Of a stretch of 64,000 bases of DNA, positions 1-8,987 are shown in pieces. Position 1 is the stretch's first letter, and each line of letters starts with the position of its first letter. The translations under genes and the position numbers were made by a program. The stretch covers positions 47,439 through 111,438 of the forward strand of contig CAZYJR010000010.1 in assembly GCA_964647905.1 (NCBI GenBank). Direction: 5' to 3'. This stretch comes from CAZYJR01 sp964647905. GTDB taxonomy: Bacteria > Desulfobacterota > DSM-4660 > Desulfatiglandales > HGW-15. Below the pieces are notes generated by a model. It saw only the letters and a program-made list of their open reading frames with translations, had not been told where the DNA came from and did no database searches.

Positions 1-346
1 GGCCCTGACCGGGGCCCGGCCGGTGGGCTACAAGGACAAGAACCGGTGCTGCGGAGGGCCCCTTCTGCCGGTGGATGAGAAGACCTCCCTGTCCGTGGCC
101 CGGGAGAAGCTGGAAGACATGGTCGCGGCCGAGGCCGAGGCCGTCTGCCTGGTATGCCCCTTCTGCTCGGTCATGTACGACAGCAACCAGAAGGGCATCG
201 AATCGGCCTTCGAGACCTCGTACAATCTCCCGGTGCTCTATCTCACCCAGATACTGGGACTGGCAATGGGTTTCGAGCGAAAGGAACTCGGCCTGAACAT
301 GAACGTGGTCAAGAACAAGGACCTCCTCGCAAGGTACCTGGACTAG
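1..346 (+). CDS. HdrB-like CCG-domain protein, C-terminal part (5' end outside window)
   Basis: Only the last ~115 residues are present; the frame is open to the first base of the window. It carries RCCGGP followed ~40 residues later by CPFC, the cysteine pattern of the second CCG domain of heterodisulfide reductase subunit B and of related succinate/lactate dehydrogenase-type subunits. In HdrB these cysteines ligate a non-cubane [4Fe-4S] cluster used in electron bifurcation or disulfide reduction. The partner genes (HdrA/HdrC or a flavoprotein) would lie upstream, outside the window, so the exact complex cannot be named. A 77-base gap separates it from the enoyl-CoA hydratase, which could be co-transcribed. 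Confidence 0.8.
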   Translation, partial: ALTGARPVGYKDKNRCCGGPLLPVDEKTSLSVAREKLEDMVAAEAEAVCLVCPFCSVMYDSNQKGIESAFETSYNLPVLYLTQILGLAMGFERKELGLNMNVVKNKDLLARYLD

Positions 347-423
347 GACAAGCGCCCGGCCGAGGCCGGGTTGACGCACGGCTTGCAAGGCAGCAGGGAA
401 CGAGCGAAATGCAGGGGGGATCC

Positions 424-1101
424 ATGGACGAAGTGCTCCTGGACATACGAGACGGCGTAGCCTCGGTCACGCTCAACCGACCCGAGGCATTCAACGCATT
501 TGACGAGGCCATGATCGGCTCCCTCCCGGAAACACTGGCCGACCTGGCCTCGGACACCGGGGCCACGGCCGTGATCATTACCGGTGCGGGCAAGGCGTTT
601 TGCGCGGGAGGGGATCTGAAACGGGTCAGGGAGCTGGGTCTGCCCCTGGGGGCGACCTTTCATCGCCTTGCGGCCCGCTATCATCAGGCCGTAGTGGAGA
701 TCCGCCGCATGCCCAAGCCGGTGACAGCCGCGCTCAACGGCTTGGCGGCCGGGGGAGGCACCTTCACGCTCCCGCGCCTGGTGGGCCTTGCACGCGCCAT
801 GGAAATCGCCGCTCTGGACCGGCCCATACCATCGAACCAGGCCCTGGAATGGGGTCTGGTGACCGAAGTGGTGGGAGACGGGAAGAGCATGGAACGCGCC
901 ATGGAACTCGCTCGAGAGCTCTGCGCCCGTTCGGGCTCATCCTTTGCAGCATCCAAGGAGCTGCTGAACGCGGCCCTGGAGTCGCCGCTGGAGTGCCAGC
1001 TCGAGCGGGAAAGAGCCTGTCTGGTGCGCTGCGCCGACCACCCCGACGGCCTGGAAGGGATCTCAGCTTTTGTGGAGAAACGAAGTCCTTGCTATGAATG
1101 A
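424..1101 (+). CDS. Enoyl-CoA hydratase/isomerase family protein with internal deletion
   Basis: Crotonase-fold protein of 225 residues; the family is usually ~260. The start is the ATG at 424, just after GGGGGGATCC. Normal family landmarks are TLNRPEAFNAF, the first oxyanion-hole segment GKAFCAGGDLK, and a C-terminal region ending in AFVEKR. In the middle NGLAAGGG runs directly into TFTLPRLVG. In relatives about 35 residues separate these, beginning after an AAG-G motif and ending in PDGGG before the LPRLVG stretch. The missing piece contains the helix with the second catalytic glutamate (Glu164 of rat hydratase), so hydratase activity is doubtful. The reading frame is intact. It could still act in a different crotonase reaction, or be a pseudogene or assembly collapse. 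Confidence 0.85.
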   Translation: MDEVLLDIRDGVASVTLNRPEAFNAFDEAMIGSLPETLADLASDTGATAVIITGAGKAFCAGGDLKRVRELGLPLGATFHRLAARYHQAVVEIRRMPKPVTAALNGLAAGGGTFTLPRLVGLARAMEIAALDRPIPSNQALEWGLVTEVVGDGKSMERAMELARELCARSGSSFAASKELLNAALESPLECQLERERACLVRCADHPDGLEGISAFVEKRSPCYE

Positions 1102-1113
1102 GCTCATATTGTC

Positions 1114-2670
1114 ATGAAGCCGCGACTTCTGACAATCGCCCTGACATTTTTCCTGACCTCGGCCCCTGCATCGGGCCTCGGCGGGGGCGAGACCCTGTCG
1201 GTGGGCATGAAGATGTTCTTCGAGTCCCTCTCGCCCACCGACTCCAACACCCGCCAGACGCTTCTCTTGTGCCACAACTGGGCCGACACCCTGGTCTACA
1301 GGGATCCCGCCGGGAATGGGCTGGTCCCATGCCTTGCCGAGTCCTATCGAGTGGTGGACGAGGGCACCCTAGAGTTCGTGCTCAAGGAGAACATAAGGTT
1401 CCACAACGGCGAACCCTTGACCGCCGAGGCGGTCAGATTCAGCATGGAGCTCTTCAAGGGCCCTGACACCTTGACCCGCAAGTTGTTCAGGGCCTTCGAA
1501 GGGGTCTCCGTAATTGACGAGAGGACCGTTCGCATAAAGACCTCGCTCCACCCCAAGTGCGCCCTGGAGATACTGGCCAACACCTTCTTCATCTTCCCGC
1601 CCCGCTATTACCGCTCGGCCGGGCGGCGCGGGTTCGGCAGGCAACCTGTGGGAACAGGCCCTTACAGATTCGTGTCCTGGGAGGCCCCGGATGTCTTGAG
1701 GTTCGAGGCCAACCCTGACTACTTCGGACCCCCCAAGCGCAGTCCCGGGATCCCCAATCTGGAGGTCCGTATCATACCGGAGGAAATGCTCAGGATCGAG
1801 GCGCTGCTCTCCGGTGAAGTGGATCTCTTGAGGGGCGGCTCAGTGTCCCCCGAGCAAGTCCAGTTCCTGGAGGCCAACCACGAGATCTCAGTCAGGCGGG
1901 CCGATGTGATCCGCAACTACTTTGTCATCATGGATGCCAGGGGGCGGAGCGGGGTGGATTACTTCAAGGACGTGCGAGTGCGGCGCGCGGTCAATCACGC
2001 CATAGACAGGCAGAGAATAGTAGAGACAATCCTCAGGGGCTGCGCTAGAGTCAACCACAGCCCGACTACCCCGCAGCACTTCGGATACGAACCGGATGTA
2101 CATTCCTATGCTTACGATCCCGAGAAGGCTGGGGCCCTTCTGGCCGAGGCGGGATATGCGGACGGCTTCAGCGTGGATTTTTATGCGGTAAGGGACGAAT
2201 CAGACGCGGAAGCGGTGGTCAGAGACCTCAGGGCGGTGGGTATCCAGGCGAACATGAAATGGATGGGCGGGCGGTGGGACCTCCTCCACCGCAGACTGGA
2301 GAAAGGCGAAATCCCGATCGCTTTCATAAACTGGGGGAGTTACTCGGTCTTCGATGCAAGTGCCGCTCTAAACCCGTTTTTCTTGCTGGACGAGCCGTTG
2401 TGTTACGGCTCCACGCCCGAGATCGACCGGATCTTGCGGCTGGCGGAGACCTGCAACTCTCAGACATTGCGAAAACAACTCTTTTCCCGAGCCCAGAAGG
2501 AGATCACCAGGCAGGCCTTCTGGGCCCCGCTCTACTACGGGAACTCAGTGGCCGCCATGCGATCGGACCTGGACTTCAGGCCGTCCCATGATGAGCTAGA
2601 CCGTTATTTCCTTGCGAGGTGGCGGAACGACAAGCATCACCCTGGTGTAAGCCTTGACAGCACTCCGTGA
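1114..2670 (+). CDS. Family 5 extracellular solute-binding protein
   Basis: 518-residue periplasmic binding protein of the SBP_bac_5 (oligopeptide/nickel) family. The N-terminus is a signal peptide (MKPRLLTIALTFFLTSAPAS). Family landmarks include LAESYRVVDEGTLEFVLKEN, the FHNGEPLTAEAVRFS segment, GTGPYRFVSW and the VRRAVNHAIDRQRIV helix. No permease or ATPase genes follow. Instead the stop overlaps the start of a YfiR-like gene by 17 bases, and a histidine kinase and regulator come next. It therefore probably works as a ligand sensor feeding the two-component system rather than as an importer subunit (inference). No clear Shine-Dalgarno precedes the ATG at 1114, which lies 12 bases after the hydratase stop, so it may belong to that transcript. 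Confidence 0.85.
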   Translation: MKPRLLTIALTFFLTSAPASGLGGGETLSVGMKMFFESLSPTDSNTRQTLLLCHNWADTLVYRDPAGNGLVPCLAESYRVVDEGTLEFVLKENIRFHNGEPLTAEAVRFSMELFKGPDTLTRKLFRAFEGVSVIDERTVRIKTSLHPKCALEILANTFFIFPPRYYRSAGRRGFGRQPVGTGPYRFVSWEAPDVLRFEANPDYFGPPKRSPGIPNLEVRIIPEEMLRIEALLSGEVDLLRGGSVSPEQVQFLEANHEISVRRADVIRNYFVIMDARGRSGVDYFKDVRVRRAVNHAIDRQRIVETILRGCARVNHSPTTPQHFGYEPDVHSYAYDPEKAGALLAEAGYADGFSVDFYAVRDESDAEAVVRDLRAVGIQANMKWMGGRWDLLHRRLEKGEIPIAFINWGSYSVFDASAALNPFFLLDEPLCYGSTPEIDRILRLAETCNSQTLRKQLFSRAQKEITRQAFWAPLYYGNSVAAMRSDLDFRPSHDELDRYFLARWRNDKHHPGVSLDSTP

Positions 2671-3328
2671 TCCCTGTTCTCGAGAAAAGGCCCTCCCCCC
2701 CGGCTCGGGTGCTCCATATCCCGGGTGGAGGAAATACCTTTTATCAATCCTCATTTTATTTTTATCTTGTCATTTTTCAGGATCATTCGCCCTCACTCAG
2801 GACACACGCAAGCAGGAGGTGATGGGGCTCTACCTCTACAACTTTCTCATGTTTGTACAATGGCCCGAGGACTCGGTACAGGGGCGGGACATTCTCAAGA
2901 TCGGCATATTCGGGGGCGGAGGTCCAGGGAACGCCTTCTGCGAGCTCAGGGGAAAAGAGATCAGGGGGAGAACCGTGGTCATACGGGACTATCACTCGGT
3001 CGAGGACGTGGAGCCCGACTGTGACGCCATTTTCATCCATAACAAAGGCCGCGGTGTGGTGACCCGGGTGCTGTCACGTGTCCGAGGCTCGGCATGCCTC
3101 ACGGTCAGCGACATGGCCTCCTTTACCCGAATGGGCGGGATGGTCTCCTTCTCGGGCATATCACATGATCCGAAAGCCGGGTATGCGGGGGAGCGCCAGG
3201 GGCGGGTCAAGAGGTTCAAGATCAACTTGGCGGTGGTGATGCGGGAAGGGCTGACGATACGTTCCAGGCTGCTCAGGCTCTCCGAGATAGTGGGGGAGAT
3301 ACCCAATGGGAGAAATACGCGCTTTTAG
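2654..3328 (+). CDS. YfiR family (DUF4154) periplasmic protein
   Basis: Recognised by the DUF4154 pattern: YLYNFLMFVQWPED near the mature N-terminus, LKIGIFG, a GKEIRGRTVVIRDY segment, and the later LTVSDMASFTRMGGMVSF and FKINL blocks. The best-known member, YfiR of Pseudomonas, is a periplasmic repressor of the diguanylate cyclase YfiN. In deltaproteobacteria the family is often encoded next to histidine kinases. A hydrophobic segment (LLSILILFLSCHFSGSFA) forms the signal peptide. The only upstream in-frame start is a TTG at 2654 that overlaps the binding-protein gene, so the true start is uncertain. The 3' end overlaps the kinase gene by 23 bases, pointing to translational coupling. Confidence 0.8.
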   Translation: MTALRDPCSREKALPPGSGAPYPGWRKYLLSILILFLSCHFSGSFALTQDTRKQEVMGLYLYNFLMFVQWPEDSVQGRDILKIGIFGGGGPGNAFCELRGKEIRGRTVVIRDYHSVEDVEPDCDAIFIHNKGRGVVTRVLSRVRGSACLTVSDMASFTRMGGMVSFSGISHDPKAGYAGERQGRVKRFKINLAVVMREGLTIRSRLLRLSEIVGEIPNGRNTRF

Positions 3329-4952
3329 TGAGCTTGGACGTCGCTTCCGGGATCTTTCCATAAGGGAGAAGCTCCTGGCGATCATGATTCTGATGAGCGC
3401 AAGCGTCTTGACCGCCGCGTGCGCGGCGTTCCTCCTGATCGAGATACACTCGTTCAAGAAGTCCATGCAAGCGGACATCTCCACACTGGCGCGGGTGATC
3501 GGCCACAACTGCGCAGCATCCCTCATATTCAACGATCCGGCCGACGCCGCCGAGACCCTGAGGACCTTGAAGGCCAAGGAGCCCGTTGTCTCAGCATGGC
3601 TTTTCACCCGTGAAGGCGGCCTGCTCGCGGGTTACCGGCGCACCGAGCCGGGGCCTGGAGTGGCCCCGCCCGCCAAGCCGGAGGCTGATTTTCACAGGTT
3701 CGAAGGCGGCAGGCTTCTCCTCTATCGAACGGTCTCCCTGGACGGCAGGGAGATCGGGGGGATCTACCTGGTATCCGGACTGGACACCATGCAGGCGATC
3801 CTCAGGAGAAACGTCCTGGCCCTGGGTGCGGTCCTCCTGGGAGGATTCGTAATGACCTATGTACTGGCCTCCAGATTGCGGGGATTCATCTCTGATCCCA
3901 TATCCGACCTCGCAAAAGTGGCAAAGGAGATCTCCAGGGAGAAGAATTTCGAGGCGCGAGCGGAAAAATGGGGAAACGACGAGGTGGGGTCATTGGTCGA
4001 GGCCTTCAACGAGATGATAGCCGAGATCCAGAAAAGGGAGGCGCAGCTGGTCAATGCCAAGCAAGAGGCTGAGCGGTCCGCCACCGAAGCCAGGGAGCTC
4101 CTCGGGATGACGGAAAAGGTGAACCTGTCCTTGGAGAGGGAAATCAGGGAACGCAGGCGGGTCGAAGAGGAGCTCAAGATGCACAGGCAGCAGCTCGAGC
4201 GCTTGGTCGGGGAACGAACCGCTCAACTCTCCCTGGCCAACGAACAACTTCGCGAGGAAGTAGAGGAAAGACGCCGTGTGGAAGAGAGCATCAGGGCCTC
4301 CCTGGAGGAGAAGGTTGTTCTCCTAAGGGAGATCCACCACAGGGTCAAGAACAACCTCCAGATCATAGCCAGCCTATTGGAAATGAGCCGCCAAAGAGCA
4401 GGAAGCCCCGAGGCTTCCGAGCAACTATCTGAAGCGCACGCCAAGATCTTTACCATGGCCCTCATTCACAGCCAGCTCTATAAGAACGAGCGCTTTGATC
4501 AGGTCAGCATGGAGCGTCACGTCAGGGAGCTCGTGGCCCATCTTTGCAGCCTCTATCTCAAGGGAAAGGAGGTCAGATCCGAGATACGCATCGGGGATAT
4601 AAGGCTGCCGGTGACCCAGGCCATTCCCTGCGCCCTGGCCCTGAACGAGCTGATATCGAACGCCTTCAAGTACGCCTTCGAGGGCCGGGAGTCAGGCGCA
4701 CTTGTCGTATCCATGCAGGAGGACAAGGGCAGGAGGGTCACCCTGGAGGTCGTCGACGACGGGGTCGGCATTCCACCGGACATAGATATAGACCGAGCCG
4801 AGAGCCTCGGCCTGAAGCTGGTGCGTAATCTTGTATGCCGGCAACTCCGGGGCAGGCTGCTTATCGAGCGTAACAGGGGTACTAGGGTCAGGATCGAGTT
4901 TCAAGTGCCCAAGGACGGAGAATCTCATGTACAGGATCCTGGTAGTGGATGA
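3306..4952 (+). CDS. Sensor histidine kinase, CHASE8-HAMP-HisKA_2
   Basis: 548 residues. TM1 spans ~23-47. A periplasmic segment ~50-165 carries the CHASE8-like signature ARVIGHNCAASLIFNDP. TM2 spans ~169-188, followed by HAMP (~190-245) and a long coiled coil (~245-335). The kinase core is of the HisKA_2/HWE type, with phospho-acceptor region LREIHHRVKNNLQIIASLLE (H344/H345) and an HATPase domain with NELISNAFKYAF and DDGVGIP. The C-terminus overlaps the response-regulator gene by 26 bases. CHASE8 kinases sit beside YfiR genes in many Gram-negative genomes, which supports a shared periplasmic signal. Its partner is most likely the next gene. Confidence 0.88.
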   Translation: MGEIRAFSELGRRFRDLSIREKLLAIMILMSASVLTAACAAFLLIEIHSFKKSMQADISTLARVIGHNCAASLIFNDPADAAETLRTLKAKEPVVSAWLFTREGGLLAGYRRTEPGPGVAPPAKPEADFHRFEGGRLLLYRTVSLDGREIGGIYLVSGLDTMQAILRRNVLALGAVLLGGFVMTYVLASRLRGFISDPISDLAKVAKEISREKNFEARAEKWGNDEVGSLVEAFNEMIAEIQKREAQLVNAKQEAERSATEARELLGMTEKVNLSLEREIRERRRVEEELKMHRQQLERLVGERTAQLSLANEQLREEVEERRRVEESIRASLEEKVVLLREIHHRVKNNLQIIASLLEMSRQRAGSPEASEQLSEAHAKIFTMALIHSQLYKNERFDQVSMERHVRELVAHLCSLYLKGKEVRSEIRIGDIRLPVTQAIPCALALNELISNAFKYAFEGRESGALVVSMQEDKGRRVTLEVVDDGVGIPPDIDIDRAESLGLKLVRNLVCRQLRGRLLIERNRGTRVRIEFQVPKDGESHVQDPGSG

Positions 4953-6246
4953 TGAAGTAATAATCGCCACCCAGCTCGAGGAACGACTGACCTTCATGGG
5001 CTACCAAGTGGTGGGCATGGCTGCATCCGGGGAAGAGGCGGTACGCATGGCGCGCGACCTGGCCCCAGACCTGGTGCTCATGGACATAGTCATGCCCGGG
5101 GGAATCGACGGAATCGCCGCAGCCGAACAGATACGCGGGGACCTGGGCATCCCCTTCGTTTTCGTCACCGCATACACCGACTGGGAGCTGATAGAGCGGG
5201 CAAAGGGCCTCCAGCCCCTGGGATACATCCTGAAACCCTTTCAGGACGAGCAGATCACTGCGGCCATAGAGATCGCGGTCTACAATGAGAAGACGGCCCG
5301 GCGTCTTCGCGAGAGCGAGGACAGGTATCGAAAGCTGGTGGAGGTGATCCCGCACGGCATAGTGGAAACCGACAACGACCTGACCATAGTGTTCGCCAAC
5401 CAAGCCTTTCACCGGATGCACGGCTACGGCGAAGAAGAATTGGCCGGGAGGAACTTGTGCGAACTCTTGGAGTCATGGTCGGATGCGCCCGAGCTGCGGG
5501 CCTCGATGGAGACCCCGGCATCTTCGGAAGATTCGGGACCCAACCAGTGGTTGGGCAAGGGCCTCACCAGAGACGGGAGCGTGTTGGATGTCCAGCTTGA
5601 CTGGAACTACAAGAGAGACGCAGACGGCCGGGCTGTGGGGTTCATTCACGTGGTCACCGATATCACCGAGCGCCTTCGAGCCGAGGGAGAGCTCAAGCGA
5701 GCCAGGGACGAGCTGGAGGCAAGCGTGGAGCAGAGGACCCGGGAGCTCGTAAGGACCAATGCACTACTCAAACAGGAGATAAATGAGAGGAGGAAAGCGG
5801 AGGAAGAGCTGGAGGCGAAGCGCGAGAGCCTGGAGGAAGTGAATACCGCCCTCAAGGTCCTTCTCAAAAAACGCGAGGAGAACCGCCTGGAGCTGGAGGA
5901 AAAGGTAATCCTGAACATGAAGGAGCTTGTCACGCCCTATCTGGACAAGCTCCGCCGAACCCAGATGAATCAGACCCAGAAGGCCTTCCTGGAGATACTG
6001 GAAGCCAACCTGAACGACATAGTCTCTCCCTTCTCCAAGAGTTTATCCTCCAGGTTTTGGAACCTGACACCCAGCGAGCTCAGGATTGCAAATCTGATCA
6101 GACAGGGTAAGACCACTAAAGAGATTTCATATTTACTTAATTTATCGCATAAGACCATTGAAACTCACAGAAAGAATATAAGAAAAAAGTTGAATATCGG
6201 CGGCAAAAGATCCAACTTGCGCTCCCATCTCCTGTCCATCCAATAA
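4927..6246 (+). CDS. Response regulator, REC-PAS-coiled coil-LuxR HTH
   Basis: 439 residues from the ATG at 4927, chosen because MYRILVVDDE starts a canonical receiver domain; the longer upstream frame lies inside the kinase gene. REC ~3-118 has the phospho-acceptor D53 in LVLMDIVMP. A PAS domain (~135-250) follows, then a ~90-residue coiled coil, and a LuxR/FixJ-type helix-turn-helix at the C-terminus (LTPSELRIANLIRQGKTTKE ... LSHKTIETHRKN). It is probably the output transcription factor of the upstream operon, phosphorylated by the preceding kinase. The PAS domain between receiver and DNA-binding domain suggests a second, cytoplasmic input. AT content rises at the very 3' end. Confidence 0.87.
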   Translation: MYRILVVDDEVIIATQLEERLTFMGYQVVGMAASGEEAVRMARDLAPDLVLMDIVMPGGIDGIAAAEQIRGDLGIPFVFVTAYTDWELIERAKGLQPLGYILKPFQDEQITAAIEIAVYNEKTARRLRESEDRYRKLVEVIPHGIVETDNDLTIVFANQAFHRMHGYGEEELAGRNLCELLESWSDAPELRASMETPASSEDSGPNQWLGKGLTRDGSVLDVQLDWNYKRDADGRAVGFIHVVTDITERLRAEGELKRARDELEASVEQRTRELVRTNALLKQEINERRKAEEELEAKRESLEEVNTALKVLLKKREENRLELEEKVILNMKELVTPYLDKLRRTQMNQTQKAFLEILEANLNDIVSPFSKSLSSRFWNLTPSELRIANLIRQGKTTKEISYLLNLSHKTIETHRKNIRKKLNIGGKRSNLRSHLLSIQ

Positions 6247-6376
6247 CAGGTATTTTTCCTACCGATTTTTTACCTAATAATTCCTGGTTGTGTTCCTGTT
6301 CCTCTCTGCGAGAATACCCGGTACGACAATCGAGTTTGTGCTCAGCCAAGATCCCGCAAAAAGGGAGGTGTCCCGC

Positions 6377-7639
6377 ATGCAACGAGTACAAGAATCCCCG
6401 ACGACCGGGATCCCCCCCAGCCGCCCCCGCCGTCCTCTCAAGCCCCTGCCCGCGAGCTTGCCGAAGGTCCGGGAAGAGCGACGGGAACCCAAGGAGACCC
6501 ACCGTCTGGTGGCCGAGAGCGCCGGGGAGGCTATCGTCCTTTGCGATCGGCACTGCAGGATCTCTTACCTCAACCCCGCCAGCGAGCGAATCACCGGCTA
6601 TCGGAAGGAGGAGCTGCTGGGGAGGTCGCTCAAAGGCCTGATCCCCGGAGAGGCCTTTGAGCGGGTAATATGCACCATGGATTCAGAGGGGGTCAATCCC
6701 TCCGAGACCTCCGGTCTTTATGAGACCTGCCTGTTTAAACGTGAAGGCGGCCGGGTCCCGGTGGAGATCTGTGCCGTGCCCGTACGGGACGAGTCCCTGG
6801 GAATTCTTCTTACAGCAAGAGATATCTCCTTCAGAAAAAATCTCGAAGAGGAAGCCCTCCTGGCAAAGAAGCTGGAGTCCGTAGGAATCCTCGCCGGCGG
6901 AATAGCCCATGACTACAACAACTTGTTGACCGCTTTAATCGGCTACCTGAGCCTGGCACGATCCCTTCTCCCATCCGAGGACGAGGCCTGGTCAATGCTG
7001 GGCAGGGCGCAGCACACGGCCGCCCTGGCCAAAGATCTGTCCAACAAGCTGATAACATTCGCCAAAGGCGGAATACCCCTGAGGAGGCACGGGTCCGTTT
7101 TGCCCATGCTGGAGCACACCCTGGGCCATGCCCTGAGCGGATCGGACATCAACTGCGAGTTCCGGGCTCCGGTCGAGCTCTGGCCGGTGGAGTTCGATGA
7201 GGCGCAGCTTACCCAGGCAATCCACAATGTGCTGATTAACGCAAAGGAGGCAATGGGCGGGGAAGGGGAAATCCGGGTAACAGCGCGGAACCTCCGAGTC
7301 GGGAAAGGATCCGATAGCTGCGTGGAGCCGGGGAACTGGGTGCTGATCGTCATAGAGGATCAAGGCGCGGGAATAGATCCCGCCGACATGGATAAGATCT
7401 TTGATCCTTATTTCTCCACCAAGGAAATGGGCCCCCGGAAGGGGCTGGGGCTGGGGCTGGCCATAGCCTATTCCATAGTCAAGCGGCATCAAGGGCACAT
7501 CCTGATCCGATCCCGGAAGGGCCAAGGGACCTCGGTGCGAATATACCTGCCCGCCGCAGAAGCCGCCGGGAAAGCGCGACCCGCCCCCAGGGCCGGCGGT
7601 CAACCCCCCTTGAGAGACGATTCGGGCGAAGGGCGCTGA
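6377..7639 (+). CDS. PAS sensor histidine kinase (soluble)
   Basis: 420 residues from the ATG at 6377, which has GGGAGG 7 bases upstream; a longer GTG start at 6290 lacks a ribosome site. There is no membrane segment. PAS domain ~45-165 (LVAESAGEAIVLCDRHCRIS ... ERITGYRKEELLGRSLKGL). HisKA H-box LAGGIAHDYNNLLTALIGYL with H178; most relatives have HDFNNLL. The HATPase domain contains NVLINAKEAMGG, DQGAGIDP and GLGLGLAIAYSIVKRHQG. No receiver domain is attached, unlike many kinases with this core. It sits 130 bases after the LuxR-type regulator and may be its second input, or may signal to a regulator elsewhere. Confidence 0.87.
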   Translation: MQRVQESPTTGIPPSRPRRPLKPLPASLPKVREERREPKETHRLVAESAGEAIVLCDRHCRISYLNPASERITGYRKEELLGRSLKGLIPGEAFERVICTMDSEGVNPSETSGLYETCLFKREGGRVPVEICAVPVRDESLGILLTARDISFRKNLEEEALLAKKLESVGILAGGIAHDYNNLLTALIGYLSLARSLLPSEDEAWSMLGRAQHTAALAKDLSNKLITFAKGGIPLRRHGSVLPMLEHTLGHALSGSDINCEFRAPVELWPVEFDEAQLTQAIHNVLINAKEAMGGEGEIRVTARNLRVGKGSDSCVEPGNWVLIVIEDQGAGIDPADMDKIFDPYFSTKEMGPRKGLGLGLAIAYSIVKRHQGHILIRSRKGQGTSVRIYLPAAEAAGKARPAPRAGGQPPLRDDSGEGR

Positions 7640-7727
7640 TATCTACACGCTTGACCGCCGCCGTTGTTTGCGCTAAGAGGGACCTGCCCGGGCAAGGAGG
7701 GCATCCGTTGCATGCGGGAGGTTTCTT

Positions 7728-8933
7728 GTGGCGCAGGAAAAGGTTGAAGCCAGCAGAGGCGAGGTGGTCGTGGAGGCATTGAGGCCCTTCGGGACCACCA
7801 TCTTCACCGAGATGACCGCCCTGGCCGAGCGTCACGGCGCGGTAAACCTCTCCCAGGGATTTCCCGATTTCGACGGCCCCGAGGTGATCCGTAGAAAGGC
7901 GGCCGAGGCCATTCTCCGCGGACCCAACCAATACATATCCTCCGCCGGGCTGTCCGGGTTCAGGCGCGCCGTGGCGGGAAAGATGAGTCGCTTCTACGAA
8001 ATCAGCGTGGATCCGGAGCAGGAAGTGACCGCCACCTCGGGGGCCACCGAGGGCTTGTGCGCCACCTTCTTGTCCGTACTGGAGCCAGGGGACGAGGTCA
8101 TTTTGCTGGAGCCCACATACGACGCCTATCCCCCTCTGGCGGCCCTTGCGAGGGCCGAGGTCCGGCGCATCCCGCTCGAGGGCCCGGCGTTTCGACTACC
8201 AGCAGACGAACTGGCAAAGGCGTTCGGCCCGCGCACCAAGGCGATAGTGGTAAACACGCCACAGAATCCTTGCTGCAAGGTCTTCACGGAGGATGAGCTC
8301 GCCTTTATAGGCAAACTGTGCGAGAAGCACGACGCCGTAGCCATTGGAGACGAGGTTTACGAACACCTGGTTTATGACGGCCGCAGGCACGTATCCCTTC
8401 TCGAAGTACCGGAGCTGAGGGACCGCGCCTTTGTGGTGAGCTCCACAGCCAAGACCTTTTCCATGACCGGATGGAAAGTGGGATATGTGACTGCGGCCCC
8501 GCCCCTGACACGGGCTGTCAGGATGAGCCACCAGTTCATAACCTTCTGCGGCCAGAGCTTCCTGCAGGAGGCCATGGCATTTGCCATGGACCTCCCGGAT
8601 GAATATTACCGGGACCTGGTTTCGGACTACACCCGCAAGCGCGATTTCCTCTCGGGTTCGCTCAGGGAGCTGGGCTTCGGTGTCTTGCCCACCGGGGGCA
8701 CCTATTATCTTCTGGCCGATATTTCACCCTTGGGATATGAAGACGACCTGGAGTTCTGCCGGAGACTCCCGGAAGAGGCCGGGGTGGCCGCCATACCCTG
8801 CTCGCTTTTCTGGGAGGAGCGCCGTCAGGGGAGGAACCTGGTACGGTTTTGCTTCTGCAAACAGGACCAAACCCTTGCCCTGGCGGTGGAGCGCCTCCAG
8901 CGGTGGTTGGGCCGGAATACGATTGAGATTTGA
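7728..8933 (+). CDS. Class I/II PLP-dependent aminotransferase
   Basis: 401 residues; GTG start at 7728 preceded by GGGAGG. It resembles the kynurenine/methionine aminotransferase (YbdL-like) branch: VNLSQGFPDFDGP and NQYISSAGLSGFR near the N-terminus, the ATSGATEGLCATFLS segment, NTPQNPCCKVF, the PLP lysine K242 in SSTAKTFSMTGWKVGY, and RFCFCK near the C-terminus supplying the arginine that binds the substrate carboxylate. Likely transfers an amino group from a methionine-type, aromatic or branched amino acid to a 2-oxo acid in the cytoplasm; exact substrate unknown. The asparagine in NTPQNPCC is followed by CC where most relatives have P-x-G. Confidence 0.86.
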   Translation: MAQEKVEASRGEVVVEALRPFGTTIFTEMTALAERHGAVNLSQGFPDFDGPEVIRRKAAEAILRGPNQYISSAGLSGFRRAVAGKMSRFYEISVDPEQEVTATSGATEGLCATFLSVLEPGDEVILLEPTYDAYPPLAALARAEVRRIPLEGPAFRLPADELAKAFGPRTKAIVVNTPQNPCCKVFTEDELAFIGKLCEKHDAVAIGDEVYEHLVYDGRRHVSLLEVPELRDRAFVVSSTAKTFSMTGWKVGYVTAAPPLTRAVRMSHQFITFCGQSFLQEAMAFAMDLPDEYYRDLVSDYTRKRDFLSGSLRELGFGVLPTGGTYYLLADISPLGYEDDLEFCRRLPEEAGVAAIPCSLFWEERRQGRNLVRFCFCKQDQTLALAVERLQRWLGRNTIEI

Positions 8934-8987
8934 ACGTCCTTGTCTTAGCATGGGTTCCGTGAAGGCTCGGGGGACAAGGGGGAGAGC

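Noticed and set aside
154..423. N-terminal extension of the enoyl-CoA hydratase frame
   Set aside because: The frame runs through the end of the hdrB-like gene and has no ribosome site; the ATG at 424 fits the family start.
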